From assembly GCF_042100115.1 (NCBI RefSeq), contig NC_091273.1:4898001-4962000 (forward strand): a stretch of 64,000 bases of DNA, written 5' to 3'. Positions 21,959 through 33,267 of this stretch are shown in pieces (position 1 is the first letter of the stretch; each line of letters begins with the position of its first letter). The position numbers and the translations under genes are program-made. The notes under the pieces are model-generated. The model did no database searches, was not told the origin of the DNA, and saw nothing but the letters and a program-made list of their open reading frames with translations. Source of the DNA: Alternaria dauci. Lineage: Eukaryota > Ascomycota > Dothideomycetes > Pleosporales > Pleosporaceae.

Positions 21959-22952
21959 TCAAGGGCTGGAATACTTGTATCCATATTGCTCCTTGGCCGC
22001 CTTGATCTGCTCCATAACCTTGCGTTCCTGCTCCGCAAACTCAGGCTCGTCCTTCAACTTTTGTAGGTAGGCCTCGTTTCCATACGGGCTCTTGTTCGGA
22101 ACCTCCAAGCCCCGCCGAACGGCAGGCCGTGCATGTATGCGCTCCCACCACTTCTTCAGGTTCGGAAATTGATCCAAGTCTACACCGGCGATGCAAATCA
22201 TGTTGATCCAACCAAAGCTGGCAATATCCGCAATGCTGTACTTATTGCCTACGAGGTAGTCGGACTTGGCCAGAGCCGTGTCAAGCACGCCGGCAAGACG
22301 CTCGGTTTCGCCGACGTAACGCTGCATGCCGTAGGGGATGCGCTCCTTTGCGAAACGGTTGAAGTGGTTGGCCTGGCCTTGCATCGGGCCCAGGCCACCC
22401 TGTTGCCAGGCCATCCATTGCTCTGCGCGCGAAATGTCGAGAGGATCCGAGAAGCTGAACTTGTGCTCGGGGTCGTAGTGGCGCGTCAGGTAGGTAAGGA
22501 TTGCGAGGCTCTCTTGGACGGCGAAGCCACCCTGGTCGTGGTCGACAATGACACTGGGGAGAGGAGCACAATGTTAGTACAAGCCTCACACATGACTCGC
22601 AAGGTGTCGTTGCTTACGGAATGCGGCCATTGGGGCCAAGCTTGGTGAACCAAGGCTGTTTCTGTGTGTTCTTGCTGATGTTGATCGATTGCCATGTATA
22701 CTCTTTGCCATATGCCTCCTTGAGCTCCTCTAGCAGGATGCTAGCCTTGTATCCATTGGGTGAGCTGAACGTGAACAGCTCAATGCCCTTGTCAGCCTTC
22801 AGTCCTGTGGGTTCTTGGTCCGACATTTCTGGAAGTATGCGCAGCAACGGCTGTGAGGTGTGAAAGTGCGATCGGGGTGTTATGTGTGTTTGAGTAGAGA
22901 GGCGTGTGAAGTTCCTGAGCTGCGAGGATATAGAGGAGCGCAATAGTGACAT
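21959..22952 (-). CDS. Ure2p-type glutathione S-transferase, possible dual targeting
   Basis: Exons complement(join(21959..22553,22618..22952)), 309 aa; the 64-nt intron has a TACTAAC branch site and joins GRIP to VIVDHD. The thioredoxin-like half carries FTFSSPNGYKASILLEEL and the GRIPVI cis-Pro motif. The helical half carries EQWMAWQQGGLGPMQGQ and the SIADI N-capping motif, as in fungal Ure2p-like GSTs. The first 42 residues are rich in Arg/Ser/Thr with no acidic residues, like a mitochondrial presequence. A second in-frame ATG (22826, MSDQEPTG) would give a 267-aa cytosolic form. Likely role: glutathione-dependent detoxification or disulfide reduction. Confidence 0.88.
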
Positions 22953-23621
22953 GGAGAAGGCCAGCCTGCGTCCGAGAAGGGGTTATATGCACAATGCGGG
23001 CAGGCGCATGTGGAGAACTACGTCGTCCCAAATAGAATTGCTTAGGAATCCATGGCGTTGTCGCACCAATCTCTCCGGACGTTACGTAAGCTTCACACGT
23101 TGATATGGTAGGTACGCCGAACGCATCTCGCATACACGATAAAAGGTCGCAGGTCTGGGAGTCGTGACGGCTGCTAAATCCCGACTGCGCTGTAGATTGT
23201 TTGTTTTCGCGACTAAGCGAATCCAAGGCCAGGATACCCAACAACTACTGTTACACATCAAGGCAACTTGACCAATGCAGTTCTATTTGCACCAACCAAG
23301 AAGTTGCCGTTTTTCAATGGCTTCGAACTGCCCTCCTAGATACACCTGCCGAAGAGCAGTGCTTGCAGAGCCTTCAAGCGGTGAAACGCTGGTCAAGTCA
23401 AGCTTCAGAACGAGCCAGCGTGTTCCTGCAGCAGCAGCTTCAGTGTCATGGTGAGGCACTGGTAGCCAATGAACGATTGCGGAACAGTTTTACGATTACT
23501 CATCTGCATGTCTTGACATACAAGCTGTATCCAATTCTCGTACTATACACCTCCTATATACTACCGTACAATGCATGCGTAAGAGAAGAATTCAATCATA
23601 CACTGCCACATGTCACCAATA
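22953..23621. other. Intergenic region, GST / MSC2
   Basis: About 670 bp between the GST promoter side and the MSC2 3' end. No gene is supported. Confidence 0.4.
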
Positions 23622-26586
23622 TCAATTGATCTTGTATTCACCTCCACCCCCACACCAACAGCGCCCCTCGCCTTCCCTCTCTACATGTATCACTAGATCC
23701 ATGTTCCGATCCTTCAGGAACTGATGTGAACGGTCCCGCACGTCTTCGAGATCTGCCGCGCGGGAAGCAATGATGTGAATTACGCCGAGAATGCGACGTT
23801 GTTTGGGCGCATGATCGTGGTCGTGGTTGTGGTCGTGATGGTCATGGGAGTGTGAATGCGAGTGTCCGTGATCGTGAGAGTGGTTATGCGAATGACTGTG
23901 GTCATGGCCATGGTCGTGGTTGTGGCCGTGGGAGTGGGAGTGGGAGTGGGAGTGGTGCTCGTGTGGATGGTCATCATGCTTGTGTCCACCTCCACCTCCA
24001 CAGTCATGGTCATGGTCATCTTTCGCGTGTTCGTGAGCATGTGCTTCGGCATGCGCAGCGCCTTCGTCTTCAAGCCAGAACTTGGGCACTGCATATCCGA
24101 CGACGCCTCTTAGTGTACCCAGCTCCCCAAGGGTATTCCTGATGCCGTACTCAACATCATTTGGAAGACTCAGCATAAGTCTTGCGCCACTCGACTTGAC
24201 AAGCGGAATGGCTGATAGGAAGATTAGGATTGCAATGATGCTGGATGCGATGGGGTCCCATCCAGACCACCCATAGTACTTTGTAAGAAGGGTCGAGATG
24301 ATGACTGCAACAGAGCCGAGTGCGTCGGCGAGGATATGTAGAAAGATGCCCTGCATGTTTTCGTTGTCGTGAGAGTGTCCATGTCCATGATCGTGTCCTT
24401 CGTGACCGTGGTCATGACCATGGCCGTGGTGCGCGTGGCCGAAGGCTACAAGGCCGACGATGTTGACGATGAAACCAAGGATACTGACAATCAGAAGCTC
24501 ATTGAGACGCTGGAGCTCGTGACCTTCCCAGAGGCGCTCAAAGGCATCGAAGATGATCTCTACGCTGACGAGCCTGGTTCGGATTAGCATATGCTTGGAA
24601 AGTCCCATGTGTCGGCGACTTACAAGAGAAAGACGCCATTCGCGAAACCAGAAAGTGTATCGACTTTACCATAGCCATATGGAAAGCGGGCGTTGGGGCG
24701 CCACTTGCTCATCACTGCCGCTACTAGTCCCACAGCGAGTCCAGCGCAGTCGAAGAGCATGTGAATACTATCCGTAAGCAACCCCAGTGAGCCACTGACA
24801 AAGCCGTAGAAGAACTGAACCATCATGAAGGATAGGTTGAGTACACCAAAGTACGCAATGCGTCGCGAGTCCCGCTCAATTAACACACTATGTATAATGG
24901 AGCCCGGACTAGTGCGGGCGATGAGGAAGGCCGAGATTCTGGAGTGGTTTCCATGTAGATGATGGCCATGACTATCCCCGTGGTCATGACCATGCGGATG
25001 CGTATGGCCCACATGCCCATGATCGTGTGTATGCGGTACGGGCGAATGAGTGTCAAAGCCAACCGCTCCGATCGCCATAGCGCAAACCCAAGGGAATACA
25101 AGCTTGAAATGCCCAACTCCGTTTTGTTCCAAGAAACTCAGGGCGAAGATGAAGATGCCACCCAACCTCAATCCGACTTGTTTTTGACTCCGTAGTGATG
25201 CTGGCAGTGATAGAAATACAAGCGCTGTGGTAGATGCAACGGATAGAGTTGAGAATGCCAAGCTGTGGTGCGACAGAGAGGGGGTTGTAGAAGAAACGAG
25301 TGAATACAGAATAGTCGTAACGGTCAGGACAAGGCCGGACACAATGGTGAGTAGCTGGTTCTCGGTGTTGTTCACCAAGGCTGATGAAGGCTTCGGCAGC
25401 GATGCGCGCGACGGTTTTTGAGTCATGTATGAGTCCTGGCTCTTCGGCCCGGTCATCAGCGACCAGCCTGCTATGGGCAGAGGCGGAGGGACTAGGAATA
25501 GCGACACCAGAAGCGTCATATAGCCGACCAGGCTGCCTGTGACATTCGCAGAGGTCACCACGTCTGCGGCCATGCTCAGGAAGAAGGCCCCGCATGTCGC
25601 TTTTCTAGTCCTCAATGTCCGCCGAACATCGTCCCACGGTGTGTGCTTCCCTGGTTTCTGGTCAAAGGCACCAAGTCCAGCCGCAACTGCGACCAACATA
25701 GCCAATGCCGTCTTCGCTCCTCCTAGGTGCAGAGACGCGTAGAAGGGCAGCAATACGCTGACCACGTTGCTTGCCACGCGTTTCGGCGCATTGCTGATGT
25801 TGAATGTGCCCTTGTCGTCTTTCCGCCTGTCGAGTGGCTGTAAGCTGGAATTGACCTTGGCTACCACGCCCACCAGCAACAGCGTCGCTGATGACAGAGC
25901 GAGCGCATGTAGTAATGGGAAGCTGCTTGTTGCTGTGGCGGATTCGAGTTCGGGTGCGCTGTCCGACACGGCTTCTGATAGAATCGAGGGCAGCTTCGAT
26001 GTCTGTCCCACGCCGCTGGGGTATGCCAACGAGGCGAAGATGTACGGTAGAGGTATGAGGAGCGCAGTAAGGGCCTCGGGAAGTTCTAGCCACGACCTGG
26101 TGTTGTATTAGCTGCGCCCATTCCGACCATGTCAAGGATGTCTTACGAAGAGACTGGAGGCGGGGGCAGATGCGCTGGAGACTCCTGTATCGGTGACACT
26201 GGCGAGAAGGCGTATCCTCCAGCTGCAGGTGCCTTCCGCGCCGGTGAGCGACCCAGGTCCGATTCCCCTCTTTGTCGTCCTTTTGGCCTTCCATTCAAAA
26301 AGGGCTTCAGCGTGTATGTGGAGTCGTTGGAGCCCGATCGCTCATGTCCATGGTCGTGCTCGTGCGCAGGGCTGTTGTACTCGGCATACGGAGAGCGCAC
26401 AGCGCCATGCAACTGCCCATTCCCGTTCATGTCGGACCGCGTGTGCCGGTGGGCGTGGTCCTTGGCTGGCGAGGATGCATTCATCGAGTTGTTTGCGTAT
26501 GCGTCGGGCGTGTACTGTGACGAGGAGCGGCCATGGCTGTGAGTGTGCGAGGCAGGAGCGATGGGCAGCGCATACGTCGACGCCAT
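23622..26586 (-). CDS. MSC2: ER zinc transporter, cation diffusion facilitator family
   Basis: Exons complement(join(23622..24573,24624..26096,26147..26586)), 954 aa; both introns are 50 nt with GCTAAT branch sites. The N-terminus is disordered and His/Ser-rich (about 1-147). Extra TM helices of the Msc2 type follow, starting with SWLELPEALTALLIPLPY. Then comes the CDF core: TM2 DSIHMLFDC and TM5 HILADALGS hold the paired H-x3-D zinc sites. A His-rich loop separates TM4 and TM5. A second, larger His-rich stretch with roughly three dozen His lies in the cytosolic C-terminal domain, which ends in a CWCGGGG motif. Yeast Msc2 supplies zinc to the ER lumen with Zrg17. It is divergent from ALG1 across 424 bp. 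Confidence 0.88.
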
Positions 26587-27010
26587 CTGCCGACGTCGCC
26601 TTGGTTCGTTTGTCGGTCCGCTATGAGATGGTCTTGACTCGGTGAAGGCTATCGGCCAAGTGGGGCCCTCCGGTTCGCAATGCAATGATGCTCAATTGAA
26701 CAGAGGTGGCGGTGATGGAGGGAAAAAGCAACGTGGAAGAGCAATCCGTGCGGGCGTGGGTGCGCTGCAACGAGACTATGCAGCGCTTTGGCGTCTTGGT
26801 GTTTCGATAGCGGCGCGCGTTTGCAGCACTATCAATAAGTTTCAGGGGTCTTACAGATGGGCATGACTGTCATTGAGCGCCTTCCCCTTTCGGTCATACC
26901 CCGGTTCCCAACTCCGCATCCCGTGGCTAACCCTTGGCGTTGACGCACGCCGCCGCGGCCACGATTGTCGGAGGCGCCTTGCAATTGGACAGCCCCGACA
27001 CAACACCAAA
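26587..27010. promoter_or_regulatory. Divergent promoter region, MSC2 / ALG1
   Basis: A 424-bp spacer between divergently transcribed genes. Both encode ER functions. No clear core motif was seen. Confidence 0.45.
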
Positions 27011-28534
27011 ATGTTCGACGGCGATACCTCACCCGACAAAGACGGCAGCCTCTTTTCTGTCGTACTGGGTGTTGTTGTCACGTTGTCAACGCTTTTCACG
27101 GCCCTGCTGTTGACTCTGCCCAGTCAGTATGATCCGTACAAGGACAAGCCGCTCAGGTTTGTCGGCGAAGATGGAAAAGAGATCAAAATGAAGACAAGGG
27201 ATGGGAGTGACCCTGTAAACTGGAAGCAGGGACGTTCGGTGCAGGTAGTCGTGCTGGGAGACATTGGACGGTCGCCACGCATGCAATATCACGCTCTCAG
27301 CATTGCCAAGCACGGAGGAAAAGTGTTTCTCATCGGCTATCAAGGTCAGTAAAGTCAATCTTGGATTGTTGCAAGTTGCTAAACCTGTCAAGAAACGGAT
27401 ATCCTTCCAGACATCGTCTCGAACCCATTGATCGAGGTCATCCCACTCGCACCAGCACCAAGCTTCCTGCGTTCGAGCAGCAAGCTTCTGTTTCCCCTTC
27501 TGGCGCCTCTCAAGGTCCTTTGGCAAATCTGGACGTTGTACCGCGCGCTGGGTTACCGCTCCAAGCCCGCGAGATGGACGCTCGTGCAAAACCCACCTTC
27601 GATACCAACACTTGCCATAGCCAGCTTGGTGTGCTTCTTGCGACGTACTGACCTAGTCATTGACTGGCACAACTTTGGATACACCATCCTGGCTATGAAG
27701 CTTGGCGACAGCCACCCCCTCGTCAAGATATCTGAAAAGTACGAGAAGATCTTTGCAAAGGCTGCATCGCATCACATCACTGTGACCAACGCCATGGCCC
27801 GTGTGCTCAAAGCCGACTACGGTGTCACAGCAGAAGCACTCCACGATCGCCCAGCCTCCATCTTCCAACCGATCGAGTCTCAACAGCGCAAAGAGTTCCT
27901 CGCTAGACTACCGGAAACGGCAGAGTACGCCGCAGATCTTTCTCTGGCCCCGAAAACGCCCTGGAAACTCATCGTCAGTGCAACATCATGGACTGCCGAC
28001 GAGGACTTTTCACTTCTCCTTTCTGCTCTTGTTACCTATTCCGCCGAGTGTACATCAAAAACCTACCTTCCCAAGATCATCGCCATCATCACTGGAAAGG
28101 GGCCACAGAAGGAGTATTATCTTTCTAGAATCAGGGAACTCAACCAGCAGAAGAAGCTGTTGAATGTCGTCATCAAGACAGCATGGCTCTCGCACGCCGA
28201 ATATGCTCTACTCCTCGCGTCCGCTGATCTGGGAATCTCTCTACACACATCGTCTTCTGGTGTGGACCTGCCCATGAAGGTAGTCGACATGTTTGGCGCA
28301 GGCCTACCCGTCGTAGGGTGGGGAAAGTTCGAGGCCTGGCCTGAGCTCGTCAAGCAGGGCGTGAATGGACTGGGCTTCCAAAGCGCTGAAGAGCTCGCTC
28401 TGCATCTGGCTACGTTCTTCGGTAGCGACACAAGACTAAGAGAGACTCTGAAAGAGGGCGCGCTGAAAGAGAGCGAACATAGATGGGACGAAGAGTGGGA
28501 TGGGGTGGGTGGGAAGCTGTTTAAGCTCACATAG
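27011..28534 (+). CDS. ALG1: Chitobiosyldiphosphodolichol beta-1,4-mannosyltransferase
   Basis: Exons 27011..27344 and 27393..28534, 491 aa; the 48-nt intron joins GYQ to ETDILPD. Alg1 (GT33) adds the first mannose to GlcNAc2-PP-dolichol on the cytosolic ER face. An N-terminal TM anchor (about 12-35) precedes [20 protein letters not shown], the family's N-terminal signature. [10 protein letters not shown] and the GPQKEYY segment follow. The C-terminal nucleotide-sugar site reads [28 protein letters not shown] in the usual GT-B order (the Ser-Gly-x-Asp-Leu-Pro core is diagnostic). The chosen ATG follows CACCAAA. Length matches fungal Alg1. Confidence 0.92.
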
Positions 28535-28644
28535 GGGACCCGGGGTCAAGTGTGGACAGGGAAGATATGGTATAATACTACTTGGTTGTGTCGAATGATG
28601 ACAATCCGACGAGTTTCCAGCGTTTGAGCTCCACTCCTCCACCA

Positions 28645-29418
28645 TTACAAATATACGACACTCGGACAGGGACAACAACAGATTCCATCCGAATTCTGAT
28701 AACAACCATGTTCGTTGCGCAGCAGCGCTCCATTTTCATCTCCACTATCAACATCGTATGGCTCGGGTGGTTCCAAACATTGCACAAGGTCGTTGTTCCC
28801 CACGGCTATCCCACTGCTGCTTCCAGAATTCTCCTTTGACAAAAGGAGAAGTGGCTGAAGGTGCGTAGATAATCGCTGCAATTTTCCCAGCATCTCCCCT
28901 TTCCGCCAGCTCTCGACTCGCTTTCCATCATCTTCATCAAGGAACAATGCAGCAAACTTTTCCGCCAAAGAACCAAGCGACGGCACAGTACTAAGCAGAA
29001 TACCGCCCATCTTCAACTCTGAGACAGCACAATGATCGCACCAAAACACCTCCTCGTGAAGTTGGGCCATGACCCTGCTGTACTGCGCGTGAGGATGTTC
29101 TGGATGCGGTGTCTTGTCCTTGACTTGGCTCCATAGCGCAGCCTGCTTGACTCTGTCACCCGTGCCCGCCCATATCTTGACTCCTCGTTGCCCACACGCA
29201 TGGTATGGTATACTGCTCTCGTATTCCTTGACGGCGTCGCCCATTTCTCTCATGCTAAACGCTGCTGCTTCGTCCTCGCATATCGTGTCGCCCCACATGG
29301 TTACGCAGTTTTGGTATATTCGTAGAATCTCTTGGTGCAGCGCTGTGGTGAGATCTTCAAAGACTGTGAAGGATTGTAGCGGGCGGGTGTGTAGTGGCTT
29401 GAGAGTGTTTGAAGTCAT
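28645..29418 (-). CDS. Uncharacterised protein with Cys-rich C-terminus
   Basis: A 257-aa intronless frame from ATG 29418. No known domain was recognised. The central region is helical and charged. Cys/His residues occur in FWCDHCAVSE at about 125-135. The C-terminus carries HGCYQNSDGICCCPCPS, six Cys within about 15 residues, which could bind metal or be palmitoylated. A DVDSGDENG acidic stretch precedes it. The gene ends 110 bp from ALG1 in convergent orientation. No intron is needed, and the frame is long for chance in this composition. It may be a lineage-specific gene. Confidence 0.6.
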   Translation of the reverse strand: MTSNTLKPLHTRPLQSFTVFEDLTTALHQEILRIYQNCVTMWGDTICEDEAAAFSMREMGDAVKEYESSIPYHACGQRGVKIWAGTGDRVKQAALWSQVKDKTPHPEHPHAQYSRVMAQLHEEVFWCDHCAVSELKMGGILLSTVPSLGSLAEKFAALFLDEDDGKRVESWRKGEMLGKLQRLSTHLQPLLLLSKENSGSSSGIAVGNNDLVQCLEPPEPYDVDSGDENGALLRNEHGCYQNSDGICCCPCPSVVYL

Positions 29419-30509
29419 GTTCGCTATCTGACTTTGTGGTTTAGGGGTGGGGTGTGGAGGCTATGAATGGTAGAGGGACCAAAAGGTTGTGCTGACGAGC
29501 ATAACGATAGCCGAGCTACCTCTGGGAAGACATCCCTATGTATCGTGTCTTTTGAATGGGGGTTGATTAAAACAGAAAATGGGATTGTGATAATGGAAAG
29601 CTGGAAGTTGGATTTCGGTACCAACCATTACATAGTCGACAGTCTCTAAGCGTGGTACAAGAAAGTACCTTCCTGCTCCTTGGTACACCAAAATCATCCA
29701 TGCCCTACCTCTGTTTGTCTATACGTCGTTCCAAATCTGTCAATCACGATGCGAGGGTAGTGACTAACAACTCCAAAGTTAGTGCTCGTCTCGTGGTCGC
29801 TGCGTAATTGCTCTTCGAATCAAAGATGCCTACGTCAGGCACAGGTTCCGGTTGGTCTTCCGTCTCAACCATCCAGCGCGTGTATGCGATTACTTTCAAC
29901 GTCTGTGCCGGTGCGTGTGCTTATCCTGGCTTGAAACTCGGTGCCAAGCTCATCAGCCCGAGTGTGGAGATAGGCCACAGGCAAGACTGATCCATTTAAT
30001 CAAGGGAATCACATGCAGACCTAAAAAGGGAGTGGGCAGTTGCGAAAGAAGGAAGAACATGGCAAAGCCAGAAAAGGCGGTATGGTGATTGAGAATGATG
30101 CAGGTCGACGTTATCGGGGTGTTTCATGTGTGCTGGCTCGGCCCTTCCCTTCCTATCGCGTCGCAGCGGGCCCCGACACAGTCCGCGCCACCCCAGACCC
30201 TGTTATCCCTTTATTGAGCCTACGTCCTCGCCGGCACACCTGTCTTCAGCCACAAACGTCAATCCACGCTCTTTCTTCTCTTCAACTTCCGACATTGCTT
30301 CAGCAAACTTTCGTCCTCTCTCTACATCTTTGTCGCGCATTCTGCGTTGCTCATACGCAATTCTCCAGCCCAAACATTTATTCCTGACTTGCGACTATTT
30401 ATAGTGCGGCCCTTGCGAGCAATCAACCTCAGTTTCCCAACAACACACGCGACATGCTACTCCGATAACCTAACCTTACTCTGCAGCTGTCAGCTACAAC
30501 CGAATAACG
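29419..30509. promoter_or_regulatory. Divergent promoter region, orphan gene / TRK transporter
   Basis: About 1.09 kb between divergent genes. The TRK-proximal 250 bp is pyrimidine-rich, like a fungal 5' leader. No gene is supported. Confidence 0.4.
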
Positions 30510-32843
30510 ATGGACCGACTCAAAGACCGATGGGAGACTTTCGAAGAGAACCACCCCAAGATTCGCACAATCATTGAGACAGTGAAGCCCTACGCTCCGC
30601 CAGTAAACTTCATCACGGTCCACTATGCATACTTTATTAGCATTACCCTCGTGGGCACGCTGATTTTCTGGGGCGCATCGAACCCGTCAAAAAGTATTGG
30701 ATGGTGGGATTGCCTGTTCATGTGCATGAGCGCCATGACCGCTTCTGGACTCAATTCCGTGAACGTCAGTCAGCTCACGACCTTCCAGCAAGTGGAATTG
30801 GCGGTGTTGATGATGATGGGAAACCAGGTACTAGTCAGTTACTTTACGGTCGCGTTCAGAAAACACATCTTTGAGAAGAGGTTCGAAGATATTGTTGAGG
30901 CGGAGAAGGAGAGGCGGAACGCCCGGAAGGGAGATGTTGGGGCTGTGGTGGGCATGACCGGGGCGATGTTTGGGTTGCCGGTTATGGGGTCGTTTGGAAA
31001 GGGCAAGGCGGGGAGTAAGATGAAGGGATTGACAAAGGTTGTCACGCCTGCCGAGAGACGCGCAGACGATATGCCGCCCAGCACACCGGTCATGGAAGAC
31101 CAGGCTCAGACGGGACTGTCACCGATTTCGCCTCTCTCAAGAGAAAGGAGCCCGCCACAGCATATCGGTTTTCTGGACCCCATCCAAGAGCGTCTCTCCA
31201 ATGAGAGGCCCATGTCAGCAACTACAGGACACTCGATCTACAACGTGCAAAGCCAGCAGAGCATATCGAAACGTCGCCGCTCATCAGCTGAGGAATCCAG
31301 GCTAGACAATAGCTTCAACGTGCAGACTTTCGTCAAGGAGCAAAAGCGCAACATTGGCCGGAACGGGCAGTTCTTCAACTTGTCATCAGACCAGCGGGAG
31401 TATCTGGGCGGTGTAGAGTACCGCGCGCTGAAGTTCCTCTCTATGTTCGTTCCCGCCTACTTTGTACTCTGGCAGCTGTTCGGAGGTATCGCACTAGGGG
31501 CGTACATGTCTGTTTACGAGAAGGAGGCTTGCGCCGTCAACGCGCAGAACCCTTGGTGGGCCGGCATCTTCCTCGCCATCTCTGCGTACACCAATGCTGG
31601 GTTTACGCTGCTGGATGCAGGATTTATACCCTTCCAGTCCTCATACTATGTCCTCGTCATTGTCACCATACTGTCGCTCGCCGGACCTGCCTCCTTCCCC
31701 GTCGTTGTGCGCTTCTTGATTTGGAGTATGTCTACACTTCTCGATCTCTTCTCCAAAGACAAGGAGTATGGTGTGTGGAAAGAAGGTTTCGACTTCATCC
31801 TCAAATTCCCGCGTCGCGTGTATACCAGCATGTTCCCTTCGCGCGACACCTGGCTATTCATCGCAACCTTCACCTCGTTTGTAGTGGTAGACTGGGTCCT
31901 AATTCTCGTTCTCAGCATTGGGAACCCGACGATGGAAGTCTTTCCCATCGGCCAACGTATCTTCATCTCCCTCTTCGAAGGTTTTTCGATCCCGACTGGA
32001 GGTTACGCCATTGTCTCGCCATCGGGCATGTACTTTGACGTCCAGGTTCTGTGGCTGGTTGTCTTCTACACCGCGGCGTACCCACACATCATTACCATGC
32101 GCAAGACTAACGTATACGAGGAGAGGTCTCTTGGCATCTACGAGGGCGACGAGGCTGAGCCAGAACAGCTCCACTCGGCATCTAGCTCGCTCTTCGATGT
32201 CGACGCTGCGATACCGTCATTACCTACTGCCGAGGCAGAACCAGGAAAATCGCGTCTCGCGCCTATCAAGTCTCTCGGTCAAGTCGGTCGCCGCGGCACC
32301 GCTTTCGTGGGTCGCCAACTCCAGCATCGCATGACAGCTTTCCAGGGTGTAGGTGTCGCGCCTGTGCCCTCCGCAGCGCCTGCCCCATTGAAACGATCGA
32401 AAACGATCGACTTCAACCGCGCAACGTCCATCCACTCGCTGTCTTCGCATCCACCGACTAGATCTCCCTCCCTCATCAACCAGCAAATCCGAGGCCAACT
32501 TTCGCACGACGTGTGGTGGATAGCACTCGCGCTCTTCCTAATCACACTTATTGAAACACACCACTCCATCGAGGACCCGCGCACGTATAGCGTGTTCACC
32601 ATTCTTTTTGAGATTGTCAGTGGATACACGAATATTGGAATTAGTATCGGATTGCCGGATCAAGCATACAGTTTCAGTGGTGGAATGTACACGGGAAGTA
32701 AGATCATCATGATTTTGGTTATGCTAAGAGGAAGGCACAGAGGGTTGCCTGTGGCGCTTGATCGGGCTGTGCGGCTACCGGGGAAGAAATTGGCGGAGAT
32801 GGAGGAGGAAGATGCGGAGATTAAGAGTATGTTTTCTCAGTGA
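30510..32843 (+). CDS. TRK1: Trk-type potassium transporter
   Basis: A 777-aa intronless protein. Trk/HKT transporters carry four M1-P-M2 units, and all four selectivity loops are visible: CMSAMTASGLNSVNV (about 70-85), ISAYTNAGFTLLD (about 350), EGFSIPTGGYAIV (about 490) and EIVSGYTNIGISIG (about 705). The central cytosolic loop between units 1 and 2 is comparatively short and rich in Ser/Pro/Arg. A second long cytosolic segment before unit 4 is Ser-rich with LKRSKTIDF. The C-terminal RGRHRGLPVALDRAV motif is typical of fungal Trk. Known role: high-affinity plasma-membrane K+ uptake. Confidence 0.92.
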   Translation: MDRLKDRWETFEENHPKIRTIIETVKPYAPPVNFITVHYAYFISITLVGTLIFWGASNPSKSIGWWDCLFMCMSAMTASGLNSVNVSQLTTFQQVELAVLMMMGNQVLVSYFTVAFRKHIFEKRFEDIVEAEKERRNARKGDVGAVVGMTGAMFGLPVMGSFGKGKAGSKMKGLTKVVTPAERRADDMPPSTPVMEDQAQTGLSPISPLSRERSPPQHIGFLDPIQERLSNERPMSATTGHSIYNVQSQQSISKRRRSSAEESRLDNSFNVQTFVKEQKRNIGRNGQFFNLSSDQREYLGGVEYRALKFLSMFVPAYFVLWQLFGGIALGAYMSVYEKEACAVNAQNPWWAGIFLAISAYTNAGFTLLDAGFIPFQSSYYVLVIVTILSLAGPASFPVVVRFLIWSMSTLLDLFSKDKEYGVWKEGFDFILKFPRRVYTSMFPSRDTWLFIATFTSFVVVDWVLILVLSIGNPTMEVFPIGQRIFISLFEGFSIPTGGYAIVSPSGMYFDVQVLWLVVFYTAAYPHIITMRKTNVYEERSLGIYEGDEAEPEQLHSASSSLFDVDAAIPSLPTAEAEPGKSRLAPIKSLGQVGRRGTAFVGRQLQHRMTAFQGVGVAPVPSAAPAPLKRSKTIDFNRATSIHSLSSHPPTRSPSLINQQIRGQLSHDVWWIALALFLITLIETHHSIEDPRTYSVFTILFEIVSGYTNIGISIGLPDQAYSFSGGMYTGSKIIMILVMLRGRHRGLPVALDRAVRLPGKKLAEMEEEDAEIKSMFSQ

Positions 32844-33267
32844 GGGGAGTATGTTCAGGGAGCGATGGTTTGGATCATTTACATGAACATGCAATGCAAA
32901 TCATTCTGCTTTGAAGCTCTTGGATGATTGAAGTGTATTTATCCATCACGACTAATATCTCTCGTAAAGCGCTTCGCTGGAAGCTTGTATACAGCAAGGA
33001 ACTTCCATCCGCTCCAGCCTCACACTGATATAGCAGTAAAGCTTTGGGGTTTCTCAAGCTCAAATGCAGAACATATCCATTGTAGCTATCTAATTAAAGC
33101 TCAAACTATTTAACTCTTTTGCATACAGAGAGCCATATACTAACTAATTCAAGCTAACTCAACGTTAGCCAGTTCATCTTGGGGAAGATTTCGGTACAAA
33201 ACTTACTTTATAAAGGTTGTTTTCTTCTCCGTGTAGTGGAGTACCCCATCCTATTACAGTTAGTATT
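32844..33267. other. AT-rich intergenic stretch, TRK / aldehyde dehydrogenase remnant
   Basis: About 420 bp at the left edge of the accessory island. It is AT-rich with many TA dinucleotides near 33060-33150 and contains repeat copy A. Confidence 0.5.
32924..33040 (+). repeat. Diverged dispersed repeat, copy A
   Basis: This roughly 117-bp segment aligns along its length with 35776-35890. Shared blocks include CACGACTAAT (ACGACTAAT in copy B), GAAGC.TGTA and AGCCTCACACTGATA. Differences are mostly transitions. Confidence 0.7.

Noticed and set aside
23830..24020. CRISPR-like or minisatellite array
   Set aside because: The repeats are in frame and encode the His-rich segment of MSC2; the spacing is codon-driven and there are no spacers.
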